From Sporosarcina sp. (GTDB lineage Bacteria; Bacillota; Bacilli; Bacillales_A; Planococcaceae): DNA of 38,740 nt. A program made the translations under genes and the position numbers. The notes beneath the pieces are model-generated. The model was not told where the DNA came from and ran no database searches. It saw only the letters and a list, made by a program, of their open reading frames with translations. How positions within the stretch are numbered: position 1 is the stretch's first letter; each line of letters starts with the position of its first letter. Shown in pieces: positions 1-7,638 of the stretch. The DNA is taken from NCBI GenBank assembly GCA_026169375.1, contig JAPFCR010000041.1:1-38740 (forward strand). The letters are read 5' to 3'.

Positions 1-72
1 GTTCGCTCGACTTGCATGTATTAGGCACGCCGCCAGCGTTCGTCCTGAGCCAGGATCAAACTCTCCATAATC
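1..72 (-). rRNA. rrs: 16S ribosomal RNA, 5' end only
   Basis: The reverse complement contains the universal 16S start, including GAGTTTGATCCTGGCTCAG followed by GACGAACGCTGGCGGCGTGCC and the 'AATACATGCAAGTCGAGC' block. The gene runs leftwards out of the window, so only about 70 nt of the mature 5' end is present. The exact mature 5' end (near 70-74) is estimated from alignment memory. Confidence 0.97.
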
Positions 73-406
73 TTGGCGTTCGATACGCAGCGCATTGCGT
101 TGTCGACTTCAGTCATTCGGTCGGTCACGTACTGATGCACGCTCCCTTCCTCACTCCATCGTCTCCTAGCACTGCACTACGTCTCGAACACCAGTCAAAC
201 CTTCTAATTAAAGAAGAAAGAGAAATTCGATTAGCTCGATTTCTTTGCTGGCATCTTATTAGATGTCCATTTGAATCCGAAGATTCAGCTCTCATAATTG
301 AACGTGTCAACTATGAATATATTTCTTGACGTTTTGCTGTTCAGTTTTCAAGGTTCATATTTGATGAATCGAATCACTTCTTTTTGAAGCGGTCGCCCTG
401 AGCGAC
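73..406 (-). other. 16S rRNA leader region
   Basis: The 330-nt transcribed leader lies between the rrn promoter and the mature 16S. It holds several hairpins: for example, the arms AGAAATCGA and TCGAATTTCT pair between about 220 and 243 and could be part of the processing stalk. There is also a boxA-like element. No credible protein-coding gene is seen. The open frames here are composition artefacts. Confidence 0.75.
341..356 (-). promoter_or_regulatory. boxA-like rRNA antitermination element
   Basis: The minus strand reads AACCTTGAAAACTGA. This resembles the boxA core (CTTTGAAAACT) that binds NusB-NusE in Bacillus rRNA leaders. It lies about 50-65 nt downstream of the predicted start point. 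Identification is by motif only. Confidence 0.55.
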
Positions 407-412
407 TTATTC

Positions 413-441
413 AATATATCAAATCTTCATTTCGTTGTCAA
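413..441 (-). promoter_or_regulatory. rrn sigma-A promoter
   Basis: On the minus strand, TTGACA (436-441) is separated by exactly 17 bp from TATATT (413-418). This is a near-consensus pair, with transcription expected to begin near 406 and head into the 16S gene. A second TTGACA at 304-309 lacks a usable -10 partner. The stretch 442-546 holds nothing else recognised. Confidence 0.85.
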
Positions 442-546
442 CAACTTTCTCAAAAACTTTTCCTCTAATGATTAACAAGTTCTTTTTGGAAGTTGTGATG
501 TCGTCCTGAAGACAAGTATTAATATACCCTAAACAGCAAATGAAAA

Positions 547-1449
547 TCAAGTCTTTTTTAAATGTTTATTTTTTCTGAACCTTCCACCATCTATAACAAA
601 GATAAGTATCCCCGTAATGACAATGATTCCACCTGTTATTTGACTCAAATTCAATGTTTCCTGAAACACATAATAAGCTAAAATCGATGCGCCAACCGGT
701 TCAAATAGAATTGCAATTGAAATCACATTTGTGCTTACCCACTTTAATGACCAATTAAATAACGTATGGCCAAGTAGATTTGGAATAAGTGCTAACATTA
801 CAAACCAAAACCAATCAGCACTTGGATGGGGTCCTAATGATTCGCCTTTTGCCAATACGTAAATTAATAAAGTAACCGTACTAATTGAATACACGACAAA
901 TGTATAAGTAATAAGAGAAATTCTTTTCCTTACATCTTGGCCAAATAAAAGGTAAGCCGTAATGAGCGCACAACCAATGAGCGCTAAGAGATCTCCATAT
1001 AAAGCTGAACCACTTACTTTAAAATCCCCCCAACTAATAATGACGCTACCAGAAATTGCAATGACCGCTGATAAAACTGCCTTTAGAGAAATCTTCTCTT
1101 TAAAGAAAAAATATGTACCAACAAATGCGAAGATCGGTTGCAATGTCACAAGCACTGTTGAACTTGCAACAGATGTATAGTTTAATGATTCAAACCAAAA
1201 TATAAAGTGGAATGCTAGGAAAACTCCTGCAACCGATGAGTAGATCCAATCTTTCCTTGTAAAAATTGAAACTTCTCCTTTATACTTCAATAAAAATATG
1301 GGCAGCATAAGAATGACAGAAAATAACATTCTATAAAATGCAATCACTCCTGCATCCGCAGTAGCGAGTTTTACAAAAATTGCAGATAAGGCAACTGAAA
1401 TAACACCAATCGCAATCGGAACATAGGGATGAACTTTGGGTCTATCCAT
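547..1449 (-). CDS. EamA/DMT-family membrane exporter
   Basis: A 300-residue, strongly hydrophobic protein with about ten predicted membrane helices in two repeated five-helix halves. Length and layout are typical of the EamA (drug/metabolite transporter) family. The ATG start is preceded by AGAGAGGT at a 7-nt spacing. EamA proteins export amino acids, purines, quaternary amines or other small metabolites, and the sequence gives no clue to the substrate. The C-terminus ends in a short basic tail (RFRKNKHLKKT), which the positive-inside rule would place in the cytoplasm. It stands alone, between the rRNA promoter and a 350-bp gap, with no operon partner. Confidence 0.85.
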   Translation of the reverse strand: MDRPKVHPYVPIAIGVISVALSAIFVKLATADAGVIAFYRMLFSVILMLPIFLLKYKGEVSIFTRKDWIYSSVAGVFLAFHFIFWFESLNYTSVASSTVLVTLQPIFAFVGTYFFFKEKISLKAVLSAVIAISGSVIISWGDFKVSGSALYGDLLALIGCALITAYLLFGQDVRKRISLITYTFVVYSISTVTLLIYVLAKGESLGPHPSADWFWFVMLALIPNLLGHTLFNWSLKWVSTNVISIAILFEPVGASILAYYVFQETLNLSQITGGIIVITGILIFVIDGGRFRKNKHLKKT

Positions 1450-1729
1450 TTAAAGTACCTCTCTTTCAATCGTTAACATTTGAATAAATCCTTCAAACAA
1501 GAAGAACGATTATTAGTATACCATTTAAATTCAAATGAATAAATAACTTCAAAAAAGGGTATTATATAGAAGTAACTTTTTCTTTCAACATGAAATGAAG
1601 GTAATTGAATAACAAATGCTTTCATCGCAATTACTGAATTTCTTACACTTGATGCTTTATTGTATAGGAAACTAAAGCGAGGAAAATGTTAGTACGATCT
1701 TCAATGTAGGCTCTTCTTATATATTCCCA
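1450..1729. other. Intergenic region between the exporter and yugJ
   Basis: The A/T-rich stretch holds the exporter's upstream region. A minus-strand TATACT sits near 1514-1520 beside a CATTT-N6-AAATG inverted repeat, but no convincing -35 is seen. Nothing else recognisable is visible before the yugJ terminator. Confidence 0.4.
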
Positions 1730-1776
1730 CTAAAATAGAAAACCCTCCAGTTGCATGGCTGAATGCTTCTAGAGAG
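1730..1776 (-). terminator. Intrinsic terminator after yugJ
   Basis: On the minus strand CTCTCTAG (1769-1776) pairs with CTGGAGGG (1743-1750), and an inner GCAT/ATGC stem sits in the loop. A TTTTCTATTTT tail follows. Confidence 0.75.
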
Positions 1777-1803
1777 TGTATTTTTTAATTATCAATATGA
1801 CTT

Positions 1804-2967
1804 TTATAAAGAGGCTGTCAATATAGCTTCTACATCACTTTTATTCAATTTACTAAACCGACCAATTTCTCCATTCTTTGTAGCCTTCTCTGCCATTAAC
1901 GAAATATGAGTCTTATCAATATTATAATCAGCTAGATTTTCTGGTGCACCAATTGATGACCAAAACGATTGTAATCGTTCTATTCCTTCTACTGCAATTT
2001 CTTCAGTCGTTCTTCCTTCGCCGTTCACGCCAAATACATTTTCAGCGAACTTTTTGAAACGTTCAGGATTTACATGGAGATTATAGCGCATCCAGTGTGG
2101 GAAGAGAATAGCTAATCCACCTGCATGCGGAATATCATAAACAGCGGAAACCGCATGTTCAATTTCATGCGTTGCCCAATCACCTGTATAACCAAGTCTT
2201 AAAAATCCATTCAATCCTAATGTGCCACCTAATAACATCGTTTTTCTCAGCTCATAATTTCCCAAATCCTCTATAAGCTTTGGCGCATCTTTCATTATTG
2301 CACGTAATACACCTTCACACATTTCATCTTGGATTGGCGTATTCGTTGCCTCGTTAAAGTATTGCTCTAAAATATGCGACATCATATCAACGATGCCATA
2401 AATTGTTTGATCTTTTGGAACAGATAATGTATACGTTGGATCTAAAATAGAGAATTTTGGGAAACTAAACGAACTTCCCCAACCATACTTCTCCTGTGTT
2501 TCTTCATTTGTAATAACAGAACCAGAATTCATCTCCGATCCGGTTGCAGCTAATGTTAAAACAGTCCCAAAAGGTAATGCATCTACAGGTCTAGCAGATT
2601 TATCTACAAAGTCCCATGCATCTCCGTCATATTTAGCTGCACAAGCAATTAATTTTGTACAATCGATTACTGAACCTCCACCTACTGCAAGCAGAACATC
2701 AATTTCTTTTTCTTTACAAATTGCCGCTCCTTTCCTTGCTGTGGATACTCTTGGATTTGGTTCAACATTTGCCAATTCATGTACTTCCATGTTCATTTCA
2801 TCCAATACATTCATTAACTCATCGTATAAACCATTTTTCTTGATGCTTCCGCCCCCGTAAACAACAAGCACTTTGCGTCCATATTTCGGGAGTTCTTCAG
2901 TTAGTTTTGCTAATTGTCCTTTTCCAAATAATAACTTGACTGGATTATAAAACGTGAATTCATTCAT
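1804..2967 (-). CDS. yugJ: Iron-containing alcohol dehydrogenase (YugJ/YqhD type)
   Basis: A 387-residue group III alcohol dehydrogenase that reduces aldehydes or oxidises short alcohols with NAD(P)H. The nucleotide-binding [11 protein letters not shown] (37-46) and AVGGGSVID (94-102) motifs are clear. Metal ligands are D194, H198, H267 and H281, the same numbering as E. coli YqhD, and together with the GGGS loop they suggest NADPH use. The family resemblance to B. subtilis YugJ runs along the whole length. The start at 2967 has GGAG ten bases upstream. It is divergent from yuzA across a palindrome-rich gap whose inverted repeat covers the predicted -10, suggesting repressor control. Cofactor and substrate are inferred. 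Confidence 0.92.
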   Translation of the reverse strand: MNEFTFYNPVKLLFGKGQLAKLTEELPKYGRKVLVVYGGGSIKKNGLYDELMNVLDEMNMEVHELANVEPNPRVSTARKGAAICKEKEIDVLLAVGGGSVIDCTKLIACAAKYDGDAWDFVDKSARPVDALPFGTVLTLAATGSEMNSGSVITNEETQEKYGWGSSFSFPKFSILDPTYTLSVPKDQTIYGIVDMMSHILEQYFNEATNTPIQDEMCEGVLRAIMKDAPKLIEDLGNYELRKTMLLGGTLGLNGFLRLGYTGDWATHEIEHAVSAVYDIPHAGGLAILFPHWMRYNLHVNPERFKKFAENVFGVNGEGRTTEEIAVEGIERLQSFWSSIGAPENLADYNIDKTHISLMAEKATKNGEIGRFSKLNKSDVEAILTASL

Positions 2968-2980
2968 ACATTATCATCTC

Positions 2981-3012
2981 CTTCTTATATTAATTATCTA
3001 GAATATAAGAAG
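2981..3012. promoter_or_regulatory. 11-bp-arm inverted repeat over the yugJ -10
   Basis: CTTCTTATATT (2981-2991) and AATATAAGAAG (3002-3012) are perfect complements around a 10-base spacer. The centre lies in the predicted -10 region of yugJ, and one arm touches the ribosome-binding site. This fits an operator, or a leader hairpin masking the SD. Confidence 0.55.
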
Positions 3013-3021
3013 CGATTGCAA
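2993..3021 (-). promoter_or_regulatory. yugJ promoter
   Basis: On the minus strand TTGCAA (3016-3021) is followed after 17 bp by GATAAT (2993-2998). The expected start is near 2986, leaving a very short leader before the Shine-Dalgarno at 2978-2981. Confidence 0.55.
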
Positions 3022-3044
3022 TCATCTTTTTATACGTATAAAAA
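3014..3044. promoter_or_regulatory. Two palindromes in the yugJ-yuzA gap
   Basis: GATTGCAATC (3014-3023) is a 10-bp perfect palindrome, and the 18-bp segment 3027-3044, centred on TATACGTATA, is also a perfect palindrome. Both lie where the yuzA promoter should be (TTGCAA, 17 bp, TAAAAA). They are possible regulator sites or simply A/T-rich promoter symmetry. Confidence 0.4.
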
Positions 3045-3081
3045 ACAATCAACTGAACAAACTAAGGTCGGAGGTGTTTAT

Positions 3082-3324
3082 ATGGAAGCAACTCGAAAAA
3101 TTGCACTCGCTCTCGCAATTATTGGCGCACTGAATTGGGGTGTTGCGGGTCTATTTCGCTTTGATGTCGTTGCACAATTAGCTGGTGGGTCTACTGAACC
3201 GATTGCTCGTCTTCTCTATGTAGTAATTGGTGTGTCCGGACTGATTAGTTTAGGTTTACTTTTCGATGAGTGGCGAAATCGCGAAGCACTTGAAATGAAT
3301 ACACAAAGCCCTGAGAAAATATAA
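3082..3324 (+). CDS. yuzA: YuzA, DUF378 small membrane protein
   Basis: An 80-residue protein with two hydrophobic helices (about 8-27 and 41-63) and the family signature ALNWGVAGLFRFDVVA, which marks the DUF378 family. The ATG at 3082 is chosen over upstream in-frame codons because GGAGGTG lies five bases before it. The function is unknown; the family is a short two-helix membrane protein common in Bacillales. It is divergent from yugJ and convergent with gudB. Confidence 0.85.
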   Translation: MEATRKIALALAIIGALNWGVAGLFRFDVVAQLAGGSTEPIARLLYVVIGVSGLISLGLLFDEWRNREALEMNTQSPEKI

Positions 3325-3328
3325 AAAA

Positions 3329-3353
3329 GCATCTCCCAATTAACGGGAGATGC
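3329..3353 (-). terminator. gudB terminator
   Basis: A perfect 9-bp stem GCATCTCCC / GGGAGATGC around a 7-base loop. Read on the minus strand it is followed by a T6 run, so it serves gudB. On the plus strand there is no U tract after the stem, so it is a weak stop for yuzA. Confidence 0.85.
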
Positions 3354-3366
3354 TTCCAGTATCAAA

Positions 3367-4611
3367 TTATGCCCATCCACGGAAGCGTGATGCTTCTGCA
3401 GTTGCACGAATACCAACCATATAAGCTGCTAAACGCATATCAATGCCACGCGTTGTTGCAGTTGTATAAACGTTATTAAACGCTTCAACCATTTTCTCTC
3501 TTAATTTCTCACGTACTTCATCTTCAGACCAGTAGTAACCCATGTTATTCTGTACCCATTCGAAATAAGATACAGTTACACCACCAGCACTTGCTAAAAC
3601 GTCTGGCACTAAAAGAATTCCACGCTCTGTAAGTATTTGTGTTGCTTCTGCTGTTGTTGGGCCGTTCGCCGCTTCGACAACAATACTCGCTTTAATATTA
3701 TGTGCATTCTCCTCAGTAATCTGGTTTGCAATTGCTGCAGGAACAATAATATCACAGTCAAGCTCGAATAATTCTTTGTTTGTGATTGTATCTTCAAAAA
3801 GAGTCGTTACTGTTCCGAAGCTATCGCGACGGTCTAGTAAATAATCAATATCCAATCCCTCTGGATCATGAAGCGCACCGTAAGCATCAGAGATACCAAC
3901 TACTTTAGCACCTGCATCATGTAAGAATTTAGATAAGAAACTTCCTGCGTTTCCAAATCCTTGAATGACGATACGTGCACCTTTCATATCGATTCCACGT
4001 TTTTTCGCCGCTTCTTCGATTGCAATTGTTACACCCTCTGCAGTTGCACGGTCACGACCTTGAGAACCACCTAATACAATCGGCTTACCTGTAATGAAAC
4101 CAGGTGAGTTAAATTCATCAATTCGGCTATACTCATCCATCATCCATGCCATAATTTGCGCGTTTGTAAATACGTCTGGAGCTGGGATGTCTTTTGCTGG
4201 TCCCATTACTTGGCTTAGCGCACGAACATATCCGCGGCTTAAACGTTCAAGTTCGCCCATTGACATTTCGCGTGGGTCACAAACGACAGCACCTTTACCT
4301 CCACCATATGGAAGATCTACGATACCGCATTTTAAAGTCATCCACATTGAAAGTGCTTTTACTTCAATGAAGTCAACTTCCGGATGGAAACGAATACCAC
4401 CTTTTGTTGGACCTACAGCATCATTATGTTGACCACGGTAACCAGTAAATACTTTCACTTTACCGTCATCCATACGAACTGGAATTCGTACTTCCACCAT
4501 ACGAATCGGATCTTTCATCAGTTCATACATACCTTCATCATAGCCAAGTTTATCGAGTGCTTCTTTAATGACATCTTGTGTGGATGTGAGCAGTTTCATA
4601 TTTTCAGTCAA
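3367..4611 (-). CDS. gudB: NAD-dependent glutamate dehydrogenase
   Basis: A 414-residue hexameric-type glutamate dehydrogenase that deaminates glutamate to 2-oxoglutarate and ammonia. Substrate and catalytic lysines K70, K94 and K106 (in PYGGGKGAV) are present, followed by the Rossmann motif GFGNAG (218-223). The likely start is TTG at 4611, with GAGG about eleven bases upstream, because the next ATG is too far from any SD. The protein carries a single copy of VKA (84-86), so it lacks the 9-bp duplication that silences gudB in B. subtilis 168. It follows rocD in the same direction but has its own promoter, so it can finish arginine/ornithine breakdown or run independently. Whether it matches GudB or RocG better cannot be settled by eye. 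Confidence 0.95.
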   Translation of the reverse strand: MTENMKLLTSTQDVIKEALDKLGYDEGMYELMKDPIRMVEVRIPVRMDDGKVKVFTGYRGQHNDAVGPTKGGIRFHPEVDFIEVKALSMWMTLKCGIVDLPYGGGKGAVVCDPREMSMGELERLSRGYVRALSQVMGPAKDIPAPDVFTNAQIMAWMMDEYSRIDEFNSPGFITGKPIVLGGSQGRDRATAEGVTIAIEEAAKKRGIDMKGARIVIQGFGNAGSFLSKFLHDAGAKVVGISDAYGALHDPEGLDIDYLLDRRDSFGTVTTLFEDTITNKELFELDCDIIVPAAIANQITEENAHNIKASIVVEAANGPTTAEATQILTERGILLVPDVLASAGGVTVSYFEWVQNNMGYYWSEDEVREKLREKMVEAFNNVYTTATTRGIDMRLAAYMVGIRATAEASRFRGWA

Positions 4612-4653
4612 TTGTTATTTCGCCTCTTTGAATAAAATTTTTTCTTCGTTACT

Positions 4654-4682
4654 ATTGTACCATGTTTCTAAAAACCTTCAAA
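4654..4682 (-). promoter_or_regulatory. gudB promoter
   Basis: On the minus strand TTTGAA (4677-4682) is followed after 17 bp by TACAAT (4654-4659), in the 78-bp gap between rocD and gudB. Confidence 0.65.
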
Positions 4683-4689
4683 CTTTTCA

Positions 4690-5883
4690 TCACGAATTAA
4701 AGACTTTTTTAATTTTGTCTAACGCCCAGTCAACTTCCTCTTTTGTAATGACAAGTGGAGGCGCAAAGCGAATGACTGTATCATGTGTTTCTTTACATAA
4801 CAGGCCTAATTCTTTTAACGCTTCACAGTGAGGACGTGCTGATTCATATAATTCAACCCCAATGAATAAGCCACGACCGCGTACTTCTTTAATTGATGGG
4901 TGTTCGATCTTACGTAATTCATCCATAAAATACTCGCCTAGTTCTACTGATTTCTCTGCAAGTTTCTCATCTTCCAACACTTCTAAAGATGCAAGTGAAA
5001 CTGCACATGCCATCGGATTACCACCAAATGTAGATCCATGAGATCCTGGATTGAATACACCTAAAATATCTTCATTCGCAACAACACATGAAATCGGAAA
5101 TACGCCGCCACCTAATGCTTTTCCTAACACATACATATCTGGTTCGACATCTTCCCAATCACACGCAAACATTTTACCTGTACGGCAAAGTCCTGCTTGA
5201 ATCTCATCAGCTATAAAAAGTACATTATGCTTTTTACATAATTCATAAGCAGCTTTCATGAAACCTTTAGGAGGGATTAAAATACCAGCTTCACCTTGAA
5301 TTGGTTCGATTAGAAATGCTGCCGTGTTCGGTGTAATCGCTGCTTCTAATGCTTCGATATCCCCATAAGATACTAATTTAATACCTGGTAACATCGGGCC
5401 GAATCCGCGTTGATATTCAGCTTCTGAAGATAAGGAAACCGCTGTCATTGTACGGCCATGGAAGTTTCCATTACACGCAATCACTTCCGCTTGCCCTTCT
5501 GCAACCCCTTTAACATCATAAGCCCAACGACGTGCTGCTTTAAATGCTGTTTCGACTGCCTCTGCCCCTGTATTCATAGGAAGTGCCATATCTTTCCCAG
5601 ATAACTGACAAATCTTTTCATACCATGGTCCAAGTTGGTCATTGTGAAATGCTCTAGAAGTAAGCGTAACACGGTCTGCTTGATCCTTTAAAGCTTGTAT
5701 AATTTTCGGATGACGGTGCCCTTGGTTGACTGCTGAGTACGCCGCAAGCATATCCATATATTTAGTCCCTTCTGGATCCTTCACCCAAACTCCTTCTGCT
5801 TCTGAAACAACAATTGGTAGCGGATGATAGTTATTCGCTCCAAACTTCTCTGTTTGTCCGATAATCTCTTTTGTAACTGACAT
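4690..5883 (-). CDS. rocD: Ornithine aminotransferase
   Basis: A 397-residue class III PLP aminotransferase that converts ornithine and 2-oxoglutarate to glutamate semialdehyde and glutamate. The PLP lysine is K255 (LGKALGGG) and the cofactor-binding aspartate is D226 (ADEIQ). The NTGAEAVE (104-111) and FHGRT (141-145) motifs match ornithine transaminases rather than acetylornithine enzymes. The SD GGGAGGG lies six bases before the ATG. It lies 65 bp after rocA, with a hairpin between them, and is probably co-transcribed with it. The product, P5C, is the substrate of RocA next door. Confidence 0.95.
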   Translation of the reverse strand: MSVTKEIIGQTEKFGANNYHPLPIVVSEAEGVWVKDPEGTKYMDMLAAYSAVNQGHRHPKIIQALKDQADRVTLTSRAFHNDQLGPWYEKICQLSGKDMALPMNTGAEAVETAFKAARRWAYDVKGVAEGQAEVIACNGNFHGRTMTAVSLSSEAEYQRGFGPMLPGIKLVSYGDIEALEAAITPNTAAFLIEPIQGEAGILIPPKGFMKAAYELCKKHNVLFIADEIQAGLCRTGKMFACDWEDVEPDMYVLGKALGGGVFPISCVVANEDILGVFNPGSHGSTFGGNPMACAVSLASLEVLEDEKLAEKSVELGEYFMDELRKIEHPSIKEVRGRGLFIGVELYESARPHCEALKELGLLCKETHDTVIRFAPPLVITKEEVDWALDKIKKVFNS

Positions 5884-5908
5884 TAAAATCCCTCCCTTTT
5901 AATTAAGT

Positions 5909-5935
5909 AGCAGACTACAAGTTTAGCAGTCTGCT
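5909..5935 (-). other. Intercistronic hairpin between rocA and rocD
   Basis: AGCAGACT and AGTCTGCT form an 8-bp perfect stem with an 11-base loop in the rocA-rocD gap. No U tract follows on the minus strand, so it looks like a processing or stability hairpin rather than a full terminator. Confidence 0.5.
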
Positions 5936-5948
5936 GACTTTGAATCTA

Positions 5949-7493
5949 TTATAGCATTTCTGACGTTGTTTTTCCTTGCATATGAAGTTGTAAGTAATCT
6001 GGTCCGCCTGCTTTTGAATCTGTACCAGACATATCGAAGCCGCCGAATGGTTGGTAACCAACGATTGCACCTGTACAACCACGGTTGAAATATAAGTTTC
6101 CAACATGGAAATCTTCACGCGCTTGTTCAATATGCGCACGGTTATTTGTAATGACCGCGCCTGTTAAGCCGTAATCTGTGTTATTTGCAATTTCAATCGC
6201 TTCATCAAAGTTTTTCGCTTTTGTTAGACCAACCACTGGGCCAAAGATTTCCTCTTGCATGATTTGTGCTTTCGGATCTAAATCCGCAAATACTGTTGGT
6301 GCAACGAAGTAACCTTTCGAATCATCACCCGTTCCACCTGCAATTAAACGCCCTTCTTCTTTACCGATTTCGATATATTTCATAATCTTATCGTATGAAG
6401 TTTGGTCAATCACTGGACCTGTAAATGATTTATTATCTGCTGGATCACCATGTGTTGTTGCTTTTGCAAGCTTTTCAACACGTTCAACAACTTCATCATA
6501 AACATCTTCATGAATGACTGCGCGTGAACATGCTGAACATTTTTGACCGCTGAAACCGAATGCTGATTTAACAATTGCATCCGCTGCTAATTCTAAGTCT
6601 GCATCATTGTCAACAACAATCGTATCTTTACCGCCCATTTCAGCGATAACACGTTTCAACCAAATTTGGTCCTCCTGGACAACTGCTGCACGCTCATAAA
6701 TACGTGTTCCGACTTCACGTGATCCTGTGAATGAAACAAAACGTGTTCTTGGGTGATCAACAATATAGTCACCAATCTCAGAACCTGAACCAGGGATGAA
6801 GTTTACAACGCCCGCTGGCATACCTGCTTCTTCAAGCACTTCGATAAATTTATAAGCAACGACTGGTGTTGTCGAAGCTGGTTTTAGTAGAACTGTGTTT
6901 CCCGTTACTAAAGCAGCTGCTGTTGTACCCGCCATAATTGCGAATGCGAAGTTCCATGGTGAAATAACAACACCAACGCCTAATGGAATGTAATGGAATT
7001 GGTTATACTCACCTGGACGGCTTTCAACATGCATGCCTTTTTTCAACTCTAACATTTGACGTGCGTAATATTCTAAAAAGTCAATTCCTTCTGCAGTGTC
7101 TGCATCTGCTTCGTTCCATGGTTTTCCTGCCTCTTTCACAAGAAGTGCTGAAAACTCATGTTTACGACGACGTACAATCGCAGCCGCTTTAAATAGTACA
7201 TCTGCACGGAATTCTGGTTTCATTTTTCTCCATGTGTTAAATGTCTCATCTGCAACGTTCATTGCCTTTTCTGCTAGGTCACGGCTTGCTTTTGAAACGC
7301 TTCCAATGACTTCCCCTTTATTTGCTGGGTTAGAAGATACAAGCTTATCTTCAGTCATAATACGCTCTCCACCAATAATTAACGGATAGTCTTGACCAAG
7401 ATATCCTTCAACTGTTTTAAATCCTTCGAGAAGTGCTTCTTCATTTTCTTTTTGTGTAAAATCAGTAAATGGTTCATGTTTGTATGGAATCAA
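5949..7493 (-). CDS. rocA: L-glutamate gamma-semialdehyde (P5C) dehydrogenase
   Basis: A 514-residue aldehyde dehydrogenase that oxidises glutamate semialdehyde to glutamate with NAD+. The catalytic set is complete: N181 (SPWNFAFA), E285 (AEMGGKD) and nucleophile C319 ([10 protein letters not shown]). The TTG at 7493 is preferred to an ATG further upstream because AGGGAGG sits eight bases before it, and the resulting N-terminus ([13 protein letters not shown]) and length match B. subtilis RocA (515 aa). It is the first gene of the rocA-rocD(-gudB) group, divergent from the RocR-like regulator and sharing its promoter region. Confidence 0.95.
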   Translation of the reverse strand: MIPYKHEPFTDFTQKENEEALLEGFKTVEGYLGQDYPLIIGGERIMTEDKLVSSNPANKGEVIGSVSKASRDLAEKAMNVADETFNTWRKMKPEFRADVLFKAAAIVRRRKHEFSALLVKEAGKPWNEADADTAEGIDFLEYYARQMLELKKGMHVESRPGEYNQFHYIPLGVGVVISPWNFAFAIMAGTTAAALVTGNTVLLKPASTTPVVAYKFIEVLEEAGMPAGVVNFIPGSGSEIGDYIVDHPRTRFVSFTGSREVGTRIYERAAVVQEDQIWLKRVIAEMGGKDTIVVDNDADLELAADAIVKSAFGFSGQKCSACSRAVIHEDVYDEVVERVEKLAKATTHGDPADNKSFTGPVIDQTSYDKIMKYIEIGKEEGRLIAGGTGDDSKGYFVAPTVFADLDPKAQIMQEEIFGPVVGLTKAKNFDEAIEIANNTDYGLTGAVITNNRAHIEQAREDFHVGNLYFNRGCTGAIVGYQPFGGFDMSGTDSKAGGPDYLQLHMQGKTTSEML

Positions 7494-7525
7494 TACAATA
7501 GCCTCCCTATAATAAACAGTAGAGC

Positions 7526-7540
7526 GCAAAAAATATTTGC
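7526..7540. promoter_or_regulatory. GCAAA-N5-TTTGC inverted repeat, possible RocR site
   Basis: A 5-bp-arm dyad lies over the edge of the rocR -35 and in the expected rocA leader. Its position fits a regulator site used by the adjacent RocR-like protein. A weaker GCAA/TTGC dyad follows at 7570-7584. Assignment to RocR is inference. Confidence 0.4.
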
Positions 7541-7566
7541 ACTTTAGTTTTGGTTACATATATAAT
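7537..7566 (+). promoter_or_regulatory. rocR promoter
   Basis: TTGCAC (7537-7542), an 18-bp spacer, then consensus TATAAT (7561-7566). The -10 overlaps the opposing rocA -10, so the two promoters should interfere with each other. Confidence 0.65.
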
Positions 7567-7587
7567 AATGCAAAAGATTATTGCCAA
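7559..7587 (-). promoter_or_regulatory. rocA promoter region
   Basis: On the minus strand TTGGCA (7582-7587) is followed after 17 bp by TATATA (7559-7564), a plausible sigma-A pair. The same sequence contains a TTGG...TGCA arrangement like a sigma-54 -24/-12 element, but its GG and GC are 12 bases apart instead of the required 10. An alternative sigma-A pair, TTGAAA-17-CATTAT, overlaps. Confidence 0.5.
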
Positions 7588-7638
7588 TTTCAAGTATTAT
7601 TTACGATTTGTTCAAAAAAAGATTAGGCGGTGAAACTC

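Noticed and set aside
12..329. Open frame of 105 codons on the plus strand over the 16S 5' end
   Set aside because: It lies antisense to rRNA and its leader and has no ribosome-binding site.
304..333. A TTGACA on the minus strand inside the 16S leader as a second rrn promoter
   Set aside because: The hexamer 17 bp downstream is TGAATC, which matches the -10 poorly. Only the 413-441 pair is convincing.
5909..5935. Terminator between rocA and rocD
   Set aside because: The stem is good but no U tract follows in the direction of transcription.
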